In this document: positions 9,025 through 18,128 of the stretch, piece by piece
Layout: each line of letters starts with the position of its first letter
Numbering within the stretch: position 1 is the stretch's first letter
DNA from: Pseudovibrio japonicus
GTDB lineage: Bacteria > Pseudomonadota > Alphaproteobacteria > Rhizobiales > Stappiaceae
DNA length: 64,000 nt
Direction of reading: 5' to 3'
NCBI RefSeq assembly: GCF_014651595.1
Contig: NZ_BMXE01000011.1
Coordinates: forward strand, 1 to 64,000
Program-made: the position numbers and the translations under genes
Notes under the pieces: generated by a model
Database searches by the model: none
What the model was told of the DNA's origin: nothing
The model's input: only the letters and a program-made list of their open reading frames with translations

Positions 9025-9612
9025 CGAGACGCCCCCAAAGATTTCATATACAACAAATCGCAGTGTTTCTACGCACTACACAACTATAAGTTCTAGCAGA
9101 GACCAGAACTTAGACCAGACAAGTCTACATAACGCCTGATCACCTGAAGTTTATCGTGGCTCAATGAGGCAGAGATATGGTCGAGAACAGGCAGAGAGCT
9201 GATGATTCACAGCGAAAGTTAACCCTGTTGATTATTTCTAACCTGTTATAATCACTGAGATATTAGGGATGACTTAATTGCGGGACACGTTTCTACCACG
9301 CTCTCACCCCAAACAGAGATCTCTCCTCGTCAAGATCTTCCATCAGAACTTGCACAACACGCTGAACGGGATGAACAGCGGGCACTTAAAACGAACATTG
9401 CTCCGGTTAAGCATCCGGGCCAATGCTCATTAAGCAAGGTGAGACTGAGCAGCATATGTGCACGTTCGAGCGCACAATCCCTGACCACCTGCTGTTCAGG
9501 AGCCTCGCACTAGGCAAAAAAGCCTCAACTACGAGATCTCAGCCACTTCAATCATCAAAAAAGGCCCGCCAAACTGGCGAGCCTTTGCAATCTTCGAAGC
9601 TGTAAGGACGGT
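9025..9612. other. Gene-free stretch upstream of opgG
   Basis: It holds the opgG promoter region on the right side of that gene and the gatB terminator at its far end. A TATAAT hexamer at 9247-9252 lies on the plus strand, but no gene follows it. The 60-codon frame at 9423-9605 runs into the terminator and has no recognisable protein features. Confidence 0.45.
9557..9585 (-). terminator. Intrinsic terminator of gatB
   Basis: On the minus strand the 10-bp stem AAGGCTCGCC / GGCGGGCCTT (one G-U pair, 5-base loop) is followed by six T residues. It lies about 27 bases past the gatB stop. Confidence 0.9.
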
Positions 9613-11100
9613 TTATTCTAGACCGATCTTTGCTTTCAACATGTCAGAAACGGCCTGCGGGTTTGCTTTACCCTTGGAAGCCTTCATAACCTGACCAACG
9701 AACCAGCCAAGCATACCTGGCTTCTCTTTAGCCTGCTCTGCTTTGTCGGTATTGCCGGCGAGGATCTCATCCACGATACCTTCAATTGCACCAAGGTCGG
9801 TCACCTGCTTCATGCCACGATCTTCAACGATCTGTGCTGGATCACCACCCTCAGTCCAAACAATCTCAAAGAGATCTTTTGCGATCTTGCCGGAGATGGT
9901 GCCTGCTTTGATCAGGTCGATGATCTTACCCAACTGCTCAGCAGAGATAGGGCTGGTAGTCACGTCCAGACCTTCTTTGTTCAAGCGGCCAAAGGTGTCA
10001 TTGATCACCCAGTTCGCAGCCAGCTTGGCATCACGGCCCTTTGCAACTGCCTCAAAGAAGTCACAGGAAACGCGCTCAGCAACCAGAATGTCTGCATCAT
10101 ATGGCGTCAGGCCGAAATCTTTAATGTAACGGGCCTTTTTCTCATCCGGCAGTTCCGGCAGGTTTGCAGCCAGCTCATCAACCAGCTCCTGAGTAAACTC
10201 AAGCGGCAGCAGATCTGGATCCGGGAAGTAGCGGTAATCATGCGCTTCTTCCTTAGAACGCATAGAGCGGGTCTCGCCCTTTACGCTGTCAAACAGGCGG
10301 GTTTCCTGATCGATCTCGCCACCATCTTCCAAGATGCCAATCTGACGACGTGCTTCGTACTCAATCGCCTGACCAACAAAACGGATGGAGTTCACGTTCT
10401 TGATCTCACAACGTGTACCAAACTCACCGCCCGGTTTGCGAACAGAAACGTTCACGTCAGCGCGCATGGAGCCCTGATCCATGTTGCCGTCACAGGTGCC
10501 AAGGTAACGCAGAATGGTGCGCAGCTTGGTCAGATATGCTTTTGCCTCATCAGCAGAGCGGATATCTGGCTTGGAAACGATTTCCATCAGCGCCACGCCA
10601 GAACGGTTCAGGTCCACAAAAGACATGGTAGGGTGCTGGTCATGCAGGGACTTACCCGCATCCTGCTCAAGGTGCAGGCGTTCAACACCCACTTCAACCC
10701 GCTCACCGCTCTTCATGTCCAGATGGATGATGCCTTCACCAACGATCGGCTGCTTGAACTGGGAGATCTGATAGCCCTGAGGCAGATCAGGGTAGAAGTA
10801 GTTTTTGCGGTCAAAAACGGACTTCAGATTAATCTCAGCTTCAAGGCCAAGGCCGGTCCGGATCGCCTGACGCACACACTCTTCGTTGATCACTGGCAGC
10901 ATGCCTGGCATTGCCGCATCAACCAAGCTCACATTATTATTCGGATCGCTGCCAAAGCTGGTAGAAGCGCCCGAGAAAAGCTTGGCCTCAGAGGTCACCT
11001 GAGCGTGAACCTCCATGCCGATTACGATTTCCCAGTCGCCCGTTGCGCCCTTGATGAATTTCTTCGGATCCGGCGTACGCGTATCGACAAGCAGCGTCAT
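9613..11100 (-). CDS. gatB: Asp/Glu-tRNA amidotransferase subunit B
   Basis: A 495-residue GatB. With GatA and GatC it converts Glu-tRNA(Gln) and Asp-tRNA(Asn) to the amidated forms, GatB carrying the kinase and tRNA-binding activities. Visible signatures are [13 protein letters not shown] at the start of the catalytic cradle, [34 protein letters not shown] and [13 protein letters not shown], plus the C-terminal YqeY-like tail domain ending near [16 protein letters not shown] 11098-11100 was chosen over an in-frame extension to 11148. Unusually for a compact operon, gatB is about 7.5 kb away from gatC-gatA. Confidence 0.97.
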   Translation of the reverse strand: MTLLVDTRTPDPKKFIKGATGDWEIVIGMEVHAQVTSEAKLFSGASTSFGSDPNNNVSLVDAAMPGMLPVINEECVRQAIRTGLGLEAEINLKSVFDRKNYFYPDLPQGYQISQFKQPIVGEGIIHLDMKSGERVEVGVERLHLEQDAGKSLHDQHPTMSFVDLNRSGVALMEIVSKPDIRSADEAKAYLTKLRTILRYLGTCDGNMDQGSMRADVNVSVRKPGGEFGTRCEIKNVNSIRFVGQAIEYEARRQIGILEDGGEIDQETRLFDSVKGETRSMRSKEEAHDYRYFPDPDLLPLEFTQELVDELAANLPELPDEKKARYIKDFGLTPYDADILVAERVSCDFFEAVAKGRDAKLAANWVINDTFGRLNKEGLDVTTSPISAEQLGKIIDLIKAGTISGKIAKDLFEIVWTEGGDPAQIVEDRGMKQVTDLGAIEGIVDEILAGNTDKAEQAKEKPGMLGWFVGQVMKASKGKANPQAVSDMLKAKIGLE

Positions 11101-11334
11101 GCGATCAATATCCTGTGTTCGTTTAAGTCCTCGCCAAAATCCGCCCACGCAAACGCGAGCCCACGAAGACCACCTAATTTCTCAAGGGTGTTGGGTAGGC
11201 CATCAACCTCGCAATGGCAAGTGAATCTTCGCCCGTTTTTTGAGCAGAACGCCTAAATTTCGGGGAGAAGCCTTTAGAACGGCGCCTTGAAGCATTTGCA
11301 GCCCGGCCTACGCCGCAAAACCAACCAGCAGCAC

Positions 11335-11631
11335 TTACTTTGCGCGGCGACGACTGGCCCCGATTTTCATGGCAATCGCACTGACAATCAGCCCCGTCGC
11401 AAAGCGGAACGGAAACAGCGCCAACGGCCCAACCTCAGGGTTCCATGGCATCGGAACTCCGATGAGTCTGATTACGCCTTCAATGAACAAGCTCAGCGCA
11501 GCCGCCGCAAACCCCGCAATAAAGATCTTCGCCCTCTGGTTGGCGTAGTAGCCCATATAAGCGGCAATCAAGATGGCAAACGGATTCAAAAGCCCCGGCC
11601 AAAGCAGAATTACGGAGATATCATCAGTCAT
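11335..11631 (-). CDS. Small membrane protein of unknown function
   Basis: A 98-residue protein with three predicted membrane segments (about residues 6-27, 35-57 and 72-90) and a basic C-terminus (GASRRRAK). I do not recognise a named domain. The ATG at 11629-11631 follows GTGAG. It lies 234 bases upstream of gatB on the same strand and may be transcribed separately. A real gene is likely from its length and coherent hydropathy; the function cannot be given. Confidence 0.6.
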   Translation of the reverse strand: MTDDISVILLWPGLLNPFAILIAAYMGYYANQRAKIFIAGFAAAALSLFIEGVIRLIGVPMPWNPEVGPLALFPFRFATGLIVSAIAMKIGASRRRAK

Positions 11632-12016
11632 TAAAGTCTCACTCAGATTAATAGGACGGCAAATGTACCGCGCTAAGTAGTTCCCCTAGCACATTATTGA
11701 AGCCGATGCCCAATAGACTTAGACCACATCGCCGGAAAGTCCATCTCCGCTTCGGCAATCAAGAGCCCGGCAACTGCTCCGGCAAATCTGCAACACTCCC
11801 TCACCTTCGCACACCCGTACAGCCCCACCCGCTTGCGACCGGCAGCGCAGTTACATATAAGTCCTCCACCAACGAATGGAGTTTTCATGCCAGCTCAACA
11901 AGAGTCCCGGTAAAGCCCTGTCGAACACAGACAGGGCATGCACATAAGAACCAACCCCACTGACCGCATGAGCGGGCAGACGGGATAAGTGCATTCTAGA
12001 AAACTCAAAGACATCA
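11632..12016. other. Gene-free stretch upstream of yjhX
   Basis: It contains two overlapping short frames (11694-11888 minus, 11697-11963 plus), neither with a ribosome binding site or recognisable composition. It should carry the promoters of the divergent small membrane protein gene and yjhX. No repeats are evident. Confidence 0.4.
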
Positions 12017-12274
12017 ATGGATATTTCGAAAGCTGAACAGCGCATCTTGCATGTGCTGGCACAAGGCGGCTGCATTGAATTGCGCCGCGACGACGATGGC
12101 ATTCTGGAAGAAATGAACTGCGTCACACGGGATGGATGGTACTACGCTGGTCTTTCTGAACACATCTTCAGAAAACTCAAGTACCGGCGCCTGATCTCCT
12201 CCAAAGGAGGCCGCCCCTACCGCATCACCAAACTAGGCCTGACCCGCGTCCGCAGCCAGCTCGACAACCGCTAG
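12017..12274 (+). CDS. yjhX: YjhX family protein (UPF0386)
   Basis: An 85-residue protein matching E. coli YjhX through its length: ISKAEQRILHVLAQGG at the start, a central CVTRDGW, KLKYRRLI and the closing PYRIT-x-G-L-x-RVRSQLDNR. The fold is a small winged-helix-like domain. E. coli YjhX is described as a toxin paired with the acetyltransferase YjhQ. No YjhQ-like gene is adjacent here, so a toxin role should not be assumed; many alphaproteobacteria carry this gene alone. It is followed by a hairpin. Confidence 0.88.
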   Translation: MDISKAEQRILHVLAQGGCIELRRDDDGILEEMNCVTRDGWYYAGLSEHIFRKLKYRRLISSKGGRPYRITKLGLTRVRSQLDNR

Positions 12275-12282
12275 GCACCCCC

Positions 12283-12307
12283 ACCCCGCAGCACCGAGCT
12301 GCGGGGT
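12283..12307 (+). terminator. Hairpin downstream of yjhX
   Basis: ACCCCGCAG (12283-12291) and CTGCGGGGT (12299-12307) make a perfect 9-bp stem with a 7-base loop just after the yjhX stop. The T-tract after it is weak. It lies between convergent yjhX and the multicopper oxidase gene and may serve both. Confidence 0.65.
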
Positions 12308-12365
12308 CGTTCACCCAACAGACCACACTACTCATCTCAGGTCATAAAAGAGGAAGATCACCAAC

Positions 12366-13895
12366 CTACCGCAGCATCTCGCGCACATCGACCACGTAGC
12401 GTACAGGCTGCAACATACCCGCGACCAGGTGCCAGATGTTGTGGCAGTGATAGGCCCACATGCCCGGGTTATTTGCCAGAAACTCGATGGTCACCGTCTC
12501 ATTTTGCGGCACCCAGACCGTATCCATCACTGGCGCAAAATCATCATCCGGACCGCCAAGCACACGGAAAGTATGCCCGTGAAGATGCATGGGATGTGCC
12601 ATAGACGTAAGGTTGATCATCCGCATCTGAACCACCTCCCCCAACATCACATCCAGATAGGTCTTTTGTGCATCATCACCCGCATAAGGCTCAGGCCAAG
12701 AGTGATCATTCATCATCCACTCGTAGGAGGCCATGTTCCCTGAAAGCACAACATCGTGAATCCGGTCCACTCTGCGACCGAAGTTGGACGGATCAAGCGA
12801 TCTCAAGCTTCTGAAGTCAATGGTCGGACCATCAAACGAGGGCCGGTTGTCATTTACACTTGCCTCCACATCATCTGTATGAATGACGCCAAGGCACTGC
12901 TTGTTGTCACCAAGAGCCACCGCATGGATCGTATAACTGCCACTGTCAGGCACATCCACGAGGATGTCATAGCGCGCCGATGTGGGCACAATCACATTCT
13001 GCGCATCAACAGGCTGCACCCGGTTGCCATCCACCTCAATCACGGAGAACGGCAGGTCATCTATGGATATTCTGAAGAAGGTGCTGCCCGAGGAGTTGAT
13101 CAGGCGCAAGCGCAAGCGATCCCCCTTTTTGACAGTGTATGTCCATGGCGCGGCGTTGGCGTGTCCATTCAAGATATAGCCTGCATACACAACATCGATC
13201 TCAAAATCTTCCCCATTGGGCAGCGCATAGGCATCTTGCACATCTGGCGGACGCTGACCGCTCTTCAGCTTGGTCATGACAGCATCCCCCTCCTCCGGCG
13301 GGATGTCACTAAACATCAGCACTTCATCATGATCATAGGAATAGGGATTGGTCCGCGGATCAATAATAAGAGAGCCCAAAAGTCCGTACTGCTCCTGCAC
13401 ACCAAGATGGGAGTGGTAGTAGTAACTTCCCTGCTGAACCAGCGGAAACTCATAGTATTGCGAGGTTCCCGACTCAATGGGAAGCTGCGCAATCCCGGGC
13501 ACCCCGTCTTGCAAAGACGGCAACAGCAATCCGTGCCAGTGAAGGCATGTGGGATCCGTCATATGGTTGTTGATGAGCACCCGAAACATATCCCCTTCCG
13601 TATAACGGATAGGGGTTCCCGGCCACGAACCACCTGCAAACAGGCCTTCCAGGTCAACGCCGTATTGAGAATAGGGCTTTTCAGCAACCGTCAGCGTAAA
13701 ATCCGGCTCGATTGTCTCGGCTCCAAGCAGAGACTGCGCACAGGCCGCTTGGGGAGGAACAGTACCGGGAGGCAGAATGGGCCGCGTAAGCTGCGTGACT
13801 TGCGCACCGGCATTTCCCGCAATAAGTGAAGCAGCACCCACGGCAAGCCCACCGCTTGCGCTGGTTCTCACGAAATCTCGACGGCTCAGCTTCAT
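12366..13895 (-). CDS. Tat-exported multicopper oxidase
   Basis: A 509-residue periplasmic oxidase. The N-terminus has a twin-arginine signal (SRRDFVR followed by a hydrophobic stretch and AGAQ). All four copper-ligand blocks are present: HWHG, YYYHSHLG, HPMHLHGH and HCHNIWHLVAGM, the last giving the T1 Cys, two His and an axial Met. The overall form is closest to the CopA/laccase-like three-cupredoxin oxidases, which oxidise Cu(I), phenols or metal ions with oxygen as acceptor. No Met-rich insertion like that of CueO is obvious. The gene is monocistronic, so the physiological substrate is open. Confidence 0.9.
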   Translation of the reverse strand: MKLSRRDFVRTSASGGLAVGAASLIAGNAGAQVTQLTRPILPPGTVPPQAACAQSLLGAETIEPDFTLTVAEKPYSQYGVDLEGLFAGGSWPGTPIRYTEGDMFRVLINNHMTDPTCLHWHGLLLPSLQDGVPGIAQLPIESGTSQYYEFPLVQQGSYYYHSHLGVQEQYGLLGSLIIDPRTNPYSYDHDEVLMFSDIPPEEGDAVMTKLKSGQRPPDVQDAYALPNGEDFEIDVVYAGYILNGHANAAPWTYTVKKGDRLRLRLINSSGSTFFRISIDDLPFSVIEVDGNRVQPVDAQNVIVPTSARYDILVDVPDSGSYTIHAVALGDNKQCLGVIHTDDVEASVNDNRPSFDGPTIDFRSLRSLDPSNFGRRVDRIHDVVLSGNMASYEWMMNDHSWPEPYAGDDAQKTYLDVMLGEVVQMRMINLTSMAHPMHLHGHTFRVLGGPDDDFAPVMDTVWVPQNETVTIEFLANNPGMWAYHCHNIWHLVAGMLQPVRYVVDVREMLR

Positions 13896-13987
13896 AGCGC
13901 ACCTGCTCTCTCAGCTTTTAAGAGCGCAGTTTAGGTAGCGAAAGCCTATATTTTCCTAGTATTTTGGGGAAGATTAGATGAAAGAGC

Positions 13988-15202
13988 TCATGCACCAATC
14001 AGGCGATCAGCACCCATGGAACCCAGCGCCAAAGAGCTCGTCAGACCGGGGCTTTCAATGCCCATATAAGCCAGCAATCCCGGAATTCCGTGGGTTTCTT
14101 CACCCCAGACAGCAAAGTCAGCTGCCGCAGCGCCTGCTGGCACCAGTTTGGGCCGAATACCGGAGTAATCCGCCTGCAGGCTCTCCTCCGCAAGATCCGG
14201 GTAATACTTGCGGATCTCGGCACCAAACTGCGCGCGGCGCGCTTCGTTCACATCATAGTTGATCTCGTCAACCCATTCCACATCCGGACCAAAACGCGCC
14301 TGATTGCCCATGTCGATCGTCAGATGAACACCAAGCCCGCCCGGCACTGGCACCGGGTAAATGAGGTGTGAAAACGGAGCATCACCAGCAAGGCTGAAAT
14401 AGTTGCCTTTTGCGTAGTAAAGCTTTGGCACCTGACGGGACATGTGCCCTGCCAGTTTGGAGAGCATCTTGTTGGAGTGAAGACCAGCTGCAATCACCAG
14501 CTCCCGGCAGGTAATCGCATAGCCATCTTTCATGACAACGGTAAACCCGTCGCCTTTGAAGTTCTTGGCTACGATTTCCTCTTCCTCGTCCTCATCGGAC
14601 GGATAGCCTGCCGCGTGCAGATCTTCTTCCACCAGAATGTCAGCACCCATCAGCTCGCTTGGGCGCATTCCGGTTTCAATTTGGGTAACTTCGGTCCCAA
14701 CAACAACCAGTCCGCCATGCGCTTCCAACCCGCCTTGCAGCGCCATCATATACGCATGACTATCCACAATGCCTGTGGAGGGCGAAAACAGGGCGCCCTT
14801 GCATGCAAGATTGGGCTCAAAGCCCTGCGCCTGCGCTTCATTGAGCTTCAACAGGTCATGAACACCATTGGCTGCGGCGCGCGCGCGAATATCATCAAGC
14901 ATGGAAACCTGACTGTCATCTGTCGCCACAATCAGCTTGCCAATCCGCTTGTAAGGCACACCATATTCCTCACAAAAGGAATAGAGCATCTCCTTGCCCT
15001 GCACACAAGCTTTTGATTTCAAAGAGTCTTTCGGGTAATAAATCCCTGCATGGACAACTTCGGAATTACGGGCGCTGATTTCGGAGCCGATGATCTCATG
15101 CTGTTCAAGCACAATCACTTCACGTCCCCTGCGCGCCAGTTCATAAGCCGCGCTTAAGCCCACAACTCCTGCACCGATTACGATGCACTCAACGTCTGCC
15201 AT
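13988..15202 (-). CDS. FAD-dependent oxidoreductase, L-2-hydroxyglutarate oxidase-like
   Basis: A 404-residue flavoprotein of the DAO superfamily. The FAD-binding dinucleotide motif is GAGVVGLSAAYELARRG (residues 10-26), followed by the substrate-side block NSEVVHAGIYYPKDSLK shared with LhgO/L2HGDH. Further matches are YAKGNYF, IRPKL and IESPGLTSSLALG at the C-terminus. The likely reaction is oxidation of a 2-hydroxyacid with transfer of electrons to quinone or oxygen. An odd acidic insertion, SDEDEEEEI, lies at residues 202-210 in the middle of the substrate domain. ATG 15200-15202 follows AGGAA; an upstream in-frame start at 15244 is less likely. Confidence 0.85.
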   Translation of the reverse strand: MADVECIVIGAGVVGLSAAYELARRGREVIVLEQHEIIGSEISARNSEVVHAGIYYPKDSLKSKACVQGKEMLYSFCEEYGVPYKRIGKLIVATDDSQVSMLDDIRARAAANGVHDLLKLNEAQAQGFEPNLACKGALFSPSTGIVDSHAYMMALQGGLEAHGGLVVVGTEVTQIETGMRPSELMGADILVEEDLHAAGYPSDEDEEEEIVAKNFKGDGFTVVMKDGYAITCRELVIAAGLHSNKMLSKLAGHMSRQVPKLYYAKGNYFSLAGDAPFSHLIYPVPVPGGLGVHLTIDMGNQARFGPDVEWVDEINYDVNEARRAQFGAEIRKYYPDLAEESLQADYSGIRPKLVPAGAAAADFAVWGEETHGIPGLLAYMGIESPGLTSSLALGSMGADRLIGA

Positions 15203-15526
15203 GCTATTCCTGTTTGCTCTTTTATTGTTAAGAGAAAGACCCATAGCACATTACGCGGCAATCTAAACAATATACCCACAGCCTTTCCCTAATTAATCCC
15301 CAAGGCAAATGAGTAGATTCCGCCGTTCTATGCCTTGAATCGATAAAATACCCAATATCTAGTAGGTCGCTTAATACATCAGTAATCTGCCGATCCGCTC
15401 CGCTCTGCATCCAGACCTGACCATCGACAGCAAACAAAAAAGCCCGCGCGAGACGCGGACTTTCCAAATCACATGTAGTGCGCATGTTAATAATGTGCAA
15501 CTGGCAACCTGTAGATAAATCAGAAC
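15203..15526. other. Intergenic region with a terminator
   Basis: It holds the terminator of the isochorismatase gene (15435-15461) and the promoter region of the flavoprotein gene. A 90-codon minus-strand frame (15228-15500) crosses the terminator and is not supported. Confidence 0.5.
15435..15461 (-). terminator. Intrinsic terminator after the isochorismatase gene
   Basis: On the minus strand AGTCCGCG pairs with CGCGGGCT (one G-U pair, 5-base loop), followed by a run of Ts. It lies about 65 bases past the isochorismatase stop. Confidence 0.85.
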
Positions 15527-16204
15527 CTATTGAGCTTCAGCAAGCTGAGCAGACTTAGCAAACCGCACACCCCGTTTTGCCAATTCAGTCCGACAGCCCT
15601 CCCAAGCTTTCTGTTTAATGGAAAGCACTGCATCCTCAACCAACTCGACATCATACCCACGGCTCAGCGCACCAAGTGCTGTGCTTTTCACACAATAGCA
15701 GCCATCAAGCCCCACAATCCTGAGCCGACCGATTTTGTGCGCCTTGAGGAAAGCCTCCAACTCATTGCTGGTAAACGCATCTCCAACATGTTTCACCACA
15801 TCCACGCTCGGTTGAAACCGAAGCCGCGCGTCCAGCGCAAGTCCATCTGACCCCTTCGTTCCCAATCCCTCGCCAAACAAACCAATCAAAAAGTTAGTAA
15901 CGGTTCCATCGAAAATATGTCGCACCGCTATTACCGGCTGACCACGCGCCTGAGCTTCTGCTGCCAACACGTTTATCCGCGCAATCCGCTCTTCAACGTA
16001 GGACGACGGCCACTTCCTTGCTTTGGTATCCTTGGTAAAATCCTCCTGCACATCCACTACAACCAATGCAATCTGATCCTGCTTGCTCCTATCAATCATC
16101 TCGCCCCGCCTAGCGCGCTGTTTGCGCATTATTTGAAACGCGGTGTACCCAACACCAATCACAAGCACCAGAACAACAAATCCAATTAAATTCCACGAAC
16201 CCAT
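15527..16204 (-). CDS. Membrane-anchored cysteine hydrolase, isochorismatase family
   Basis: A 225-residue protein. Residues 4-25 form one N-terminal membrane helix followed by a basic stretch, then an isochorismatase-like domain: ALVVVDVQEDF with the catalytic Asp, a central DVVKHVGDAF with the expected Lys, and GLDGCYCVKSTALGAL containing the nucleophilic Cys. Family members hydrolyse isochorismate, nicotinamide or other small amides. A membrane anchor is unusual for this family. ATG 16202-16204 follows GGGAGGGG. It lies 13 bases after the MarR gene, so the two are probably one unit. Confidence 0.85.
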   Translation of the reverse strand: MGSWNLIGFVVLVLVIGVGYTAFQIMRKQRARRGEMIDRSKQDQIALVVVDVQEDFTKDTKARKWPSSYVEERIARINVLAAEAQARGQPVIAVRHIFDGTVTNFLIGLFGEGLGTKGSDGLALDARLRFQPSVDVVKHVGDAFTSNELEAFLKAHKIGRLRIVGLDGCYCVKSTALGALSRGYDVELVEDAVLSIKQKAWEGCRTELAKRGVRFAKSAQLAEAQ

Positions 16205-16217
16205 CAACCCCTCCCAA

Positions 16218-16691
16218 TCATGACTGAGCCAAAGAAGAAAAACACGCCAGCAAAGCCCTTTGCACTTTCAGATGCGCCCGTACCTCATCTGCGCTCAGAG
16301 ACTGCAAAAGCTCTTCAACTCTCAAGATCTCCGCTTGCCGGATCGCAGTGATGGCATCGCGCCCTTTGTCTGTCAGCGCATAAAAGTGAGAACGGATATG
16401 CGCCGGATTGGCCTGCGCCTCTACAAACCCCGCATTTTTGCAAGCCGACAAGATCCGCGCCACAAACTGGCGCTTCAGGTCCAGCCGCTCGGTAATCGCG
16501 GGCGCGGTCAACGGCTCCTCACTGTTCAGCAAGGCTTCCAAGATAGCCCGCTCCCCCACACTCACACCGTATCTCTGCGCCCCAACATCGACCGCATTGG
16601 TGATATGCCGCAGCAAAGGCCGCGTAATCTGAATCCCCTCATAAAGCACATCCGCCAAATCAGGGCCTGCCTGAAAAACTCTCTCTTCCAT
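16218..16691 (-). CDS. MarR family transcriptional regulator
   Basis: A 157-residue winged-helix repressor from ATG 16689-16691. The DNA-binding part runs SVGERAILEALLNSEEPLTAPAITERLDLKRQFVARILSACKNAGFVE, followed by a wing (HIRSHFYALTDKGRDAI) and dimer helices at both ends. A TTG start at 16739 would add 16 residues but would begin on top of the inverted repeat at 16722-16738, so the ATG is preferred. It is transcribed with the isochorismatase-like gene and divergently from the SDR-DoxX gene, the usual layout for a MarR protein controlling both sides. Confidence 0.85.
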   Translation of the reverse strand: MEERVFQAGPDLADVLYEGIQITRPLLRHITNAVDVGAQRYGVSVGERAILEALLNSEEPLTAPAITERLDLKRQFVARILSACKNAGFVEAQANPAHIRSHFYALTDKGRDAITAIRQAEILRVEELLQSLSADEVRAHLKVQRALLACFSSLAQS

Positions 16692-16721
16692 AACCCTGAG
16701 GAAACCAGCATCAATTGATTC

Positions 16722-16738
16722 TGTCAACCGAGTTGACA
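16722..16738. promoter_or_regulatory. Probable MarR operator
   Basis: TGTCAAC (16722-16728) and GTTGACA (16732-16738) form a perfect inverted repeat with a 3-base spacer CGA. Size and symmetry fit a MarR dimer site, and it lies 31 bases upstream of the chosen marR start and 86 bases upstream of the divergent SDR start. The right arm contains TTGACA, a consensus -35 hexamer for the rightward gene, so binding there would block polymerase. Assignment to this regulator is inference. Confidence 0.65.
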
Positions 16739-16823
16739 ATTTAAATACAACACTCGAATAGAACCCGTGCTAGACTCTATGGATAATTTGTGAGTCTCTT
16801 TCTCGTTTTGTGCAAAGCCCTTC

Positions 16824-18128
16824 ATGACCACCGAAAAATCAGCAGTCGTACTCGGCGCTTACGGCTTCATTGGCGCAGCATGTGTCAAACACTTCCAAAA
16901 AGCAGGATTTCATGTCACCGGCGTAGGACGCTCGCAAACTGCGGCCATGCAAGCTTTCCCAGATATCCTGTGGCATATCCGTGACATCGCGAAGGCCTCG
17001 ACCAGCCAATGGCGGGAGATCCTTGAGGGTGCAGATATTATCGTCAACGCATCCGGCGCCCTCCAGGATTCCTCCAAAGATAATCTCGAGGAAATCCATG
17101 TTAGGACCATCAAGCGACTGTGTGATGTTCTGAAAGAAACAGACAAACGCTTCATCCAGATCTCTGCGGCTGGTGTAAGCACGAATGCCACCACACAATT
17201 TTTCCGAACCAAATCAGAAGGTGATGCACTTGTCCGGCAGCATCTCCCACATGCAATCATCCTACGCCCGGCGCTTGTCGTTGGCCCGCAAGCCTACGGC
17301 GGCACCGCACTTTTGCGTGCCGCCAGCGCAATGCCACTCATTGGGTTCAAAGTGTTCCCAGAGAGTCAGATCCAATGCATCTCAGTTGACGATCTTGCTA
17401 AGTCTGTGACCTGGTGCGCACTCGGGCATATTCGTGAAGGCACCACAGCTGATATTGCAGAAGAAACCTCGCAAAGCTTTTGGCAACTCACTAAGACGAT
17501 AAGGATGTGGCAAGGATTTCCAAAATGGCGCGTTACACTCAAAACACCAGATTGGGTCCTGACAACAACTAGCAAGCTGGCAGATGCCCTAGGCAAGTTT
17601 GGCTGGCGTTCGCCATTACGCTCCACCGCGATTGAAACACTCAAAGACGGCATTGTCGCCGATACTTCGACTTGGAAGCAAGCCGGTGGCTTCACCTGTC
17701 AGACGCTACAGGAAACACTGGCGCAGCTTCCCAGTTCTACCCAAGAACGCTGGTTTGCAAGGCTCTACTTGTTACTCCCAATCACAATCGCTTGCCTTGC
17801 CCTCTTTTGGCTTGCCTCCGGTATCATCGGTGCATCTCAATTCAAAGAGGCACAAACAGTCCTGCTTAACCGAGGCTTTAGCCAGACTGTCAGTCTACTT
17901 TTCGTCTTAGGTGGTAGCGTGACTGATATCTTCCTGGGCACACTCATCCTCTTTCGTAGGCATACTCGCCTCGCCTGCCTGGGCATGACAGCAGTGACAT
18001 TGAGTTATCTTGGGGCCGGAACATTATGGGCAAGCGATCTCTGGCTAGACCCTCTCGGTCCATATGTAAAAACAATCCCGGCGATGATCCTTGCACTCTT
18101 CCCGATCCTGCTGCTGGAGGAAAGATGA
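16824..18128 (+). CDS. SDR/NmrA-like NAD(P)-binding protein fused to a DoxX-like membrane domain
   Basis: A 434-residue two-part protein. Residues 1-290 are an extended-SDR/NAD(P)H-binding fold with GAYGFIGAACVKHF (nucleotide loop), IIVNASG, FIQISAAGVS and ILRPALVVGP. Residues 310-430 contain four hydrophobic segments resembling a DoxX/DUF4166-type membrane module. Such fusions are known in proteobacteria; their reaction is not established. The stop overlaps the start of the following DUF2269 gene (ATGA), so the two are translationally coupled. Expression is probably under the neighbouring MarR regulator. Confidence 0.82.
   Translation: MTTEKSAVVLGAYGFIGAACVKHFQKAGFHVTGVGRSQTAAMQAFPDILWHIRDIAKASTSQWREILEGADIIVNASGALQDSSKDNLEEIHVRTIKRLCDVLKETDKRFIQISAAGVSTNATTQFFRTKSEGDALVRQHLPHAIILRPALVVGPQAYGGTALLRAASAMPLIGFKVFPESQIQCISVDDLAKSVTWCALGHIREGTTADIAEETSQSFWQLTKTIRMWQGFPKWRVTLKTPDWVLTTTSKLADALGKFGWRSPLRSTAIETLKDGIVADTSTWKQAGGFTCQTLQETLAQLPSSTQERWFARLYLLLPITIACLALFWLASGIIGASQFKEAQTVLLNRGFSQTVSLLFVLGGSVTDIFLGTLILFRRHTRLACLGMTAVTLSYLGAGTLWASDLWLDPLGPYVKTIPAMILALFPILLLEER

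Noticed and set aside
9247-9252. TATAAT hexamer on the plus strand
   Set aside because: The TTGATT upstream is only 13 bases away and no gene follows on that strand.
11694-11963. Short ORFs on both strands upstream of yjhX
   Set aside because: They overlap each other, lack ribosome binding sites and have no recognisable features.
15228-15500. 90-codon minus-strand ORF
   Set aside because: It runs through a clear intrinsic terminator and has no protein-like composition.
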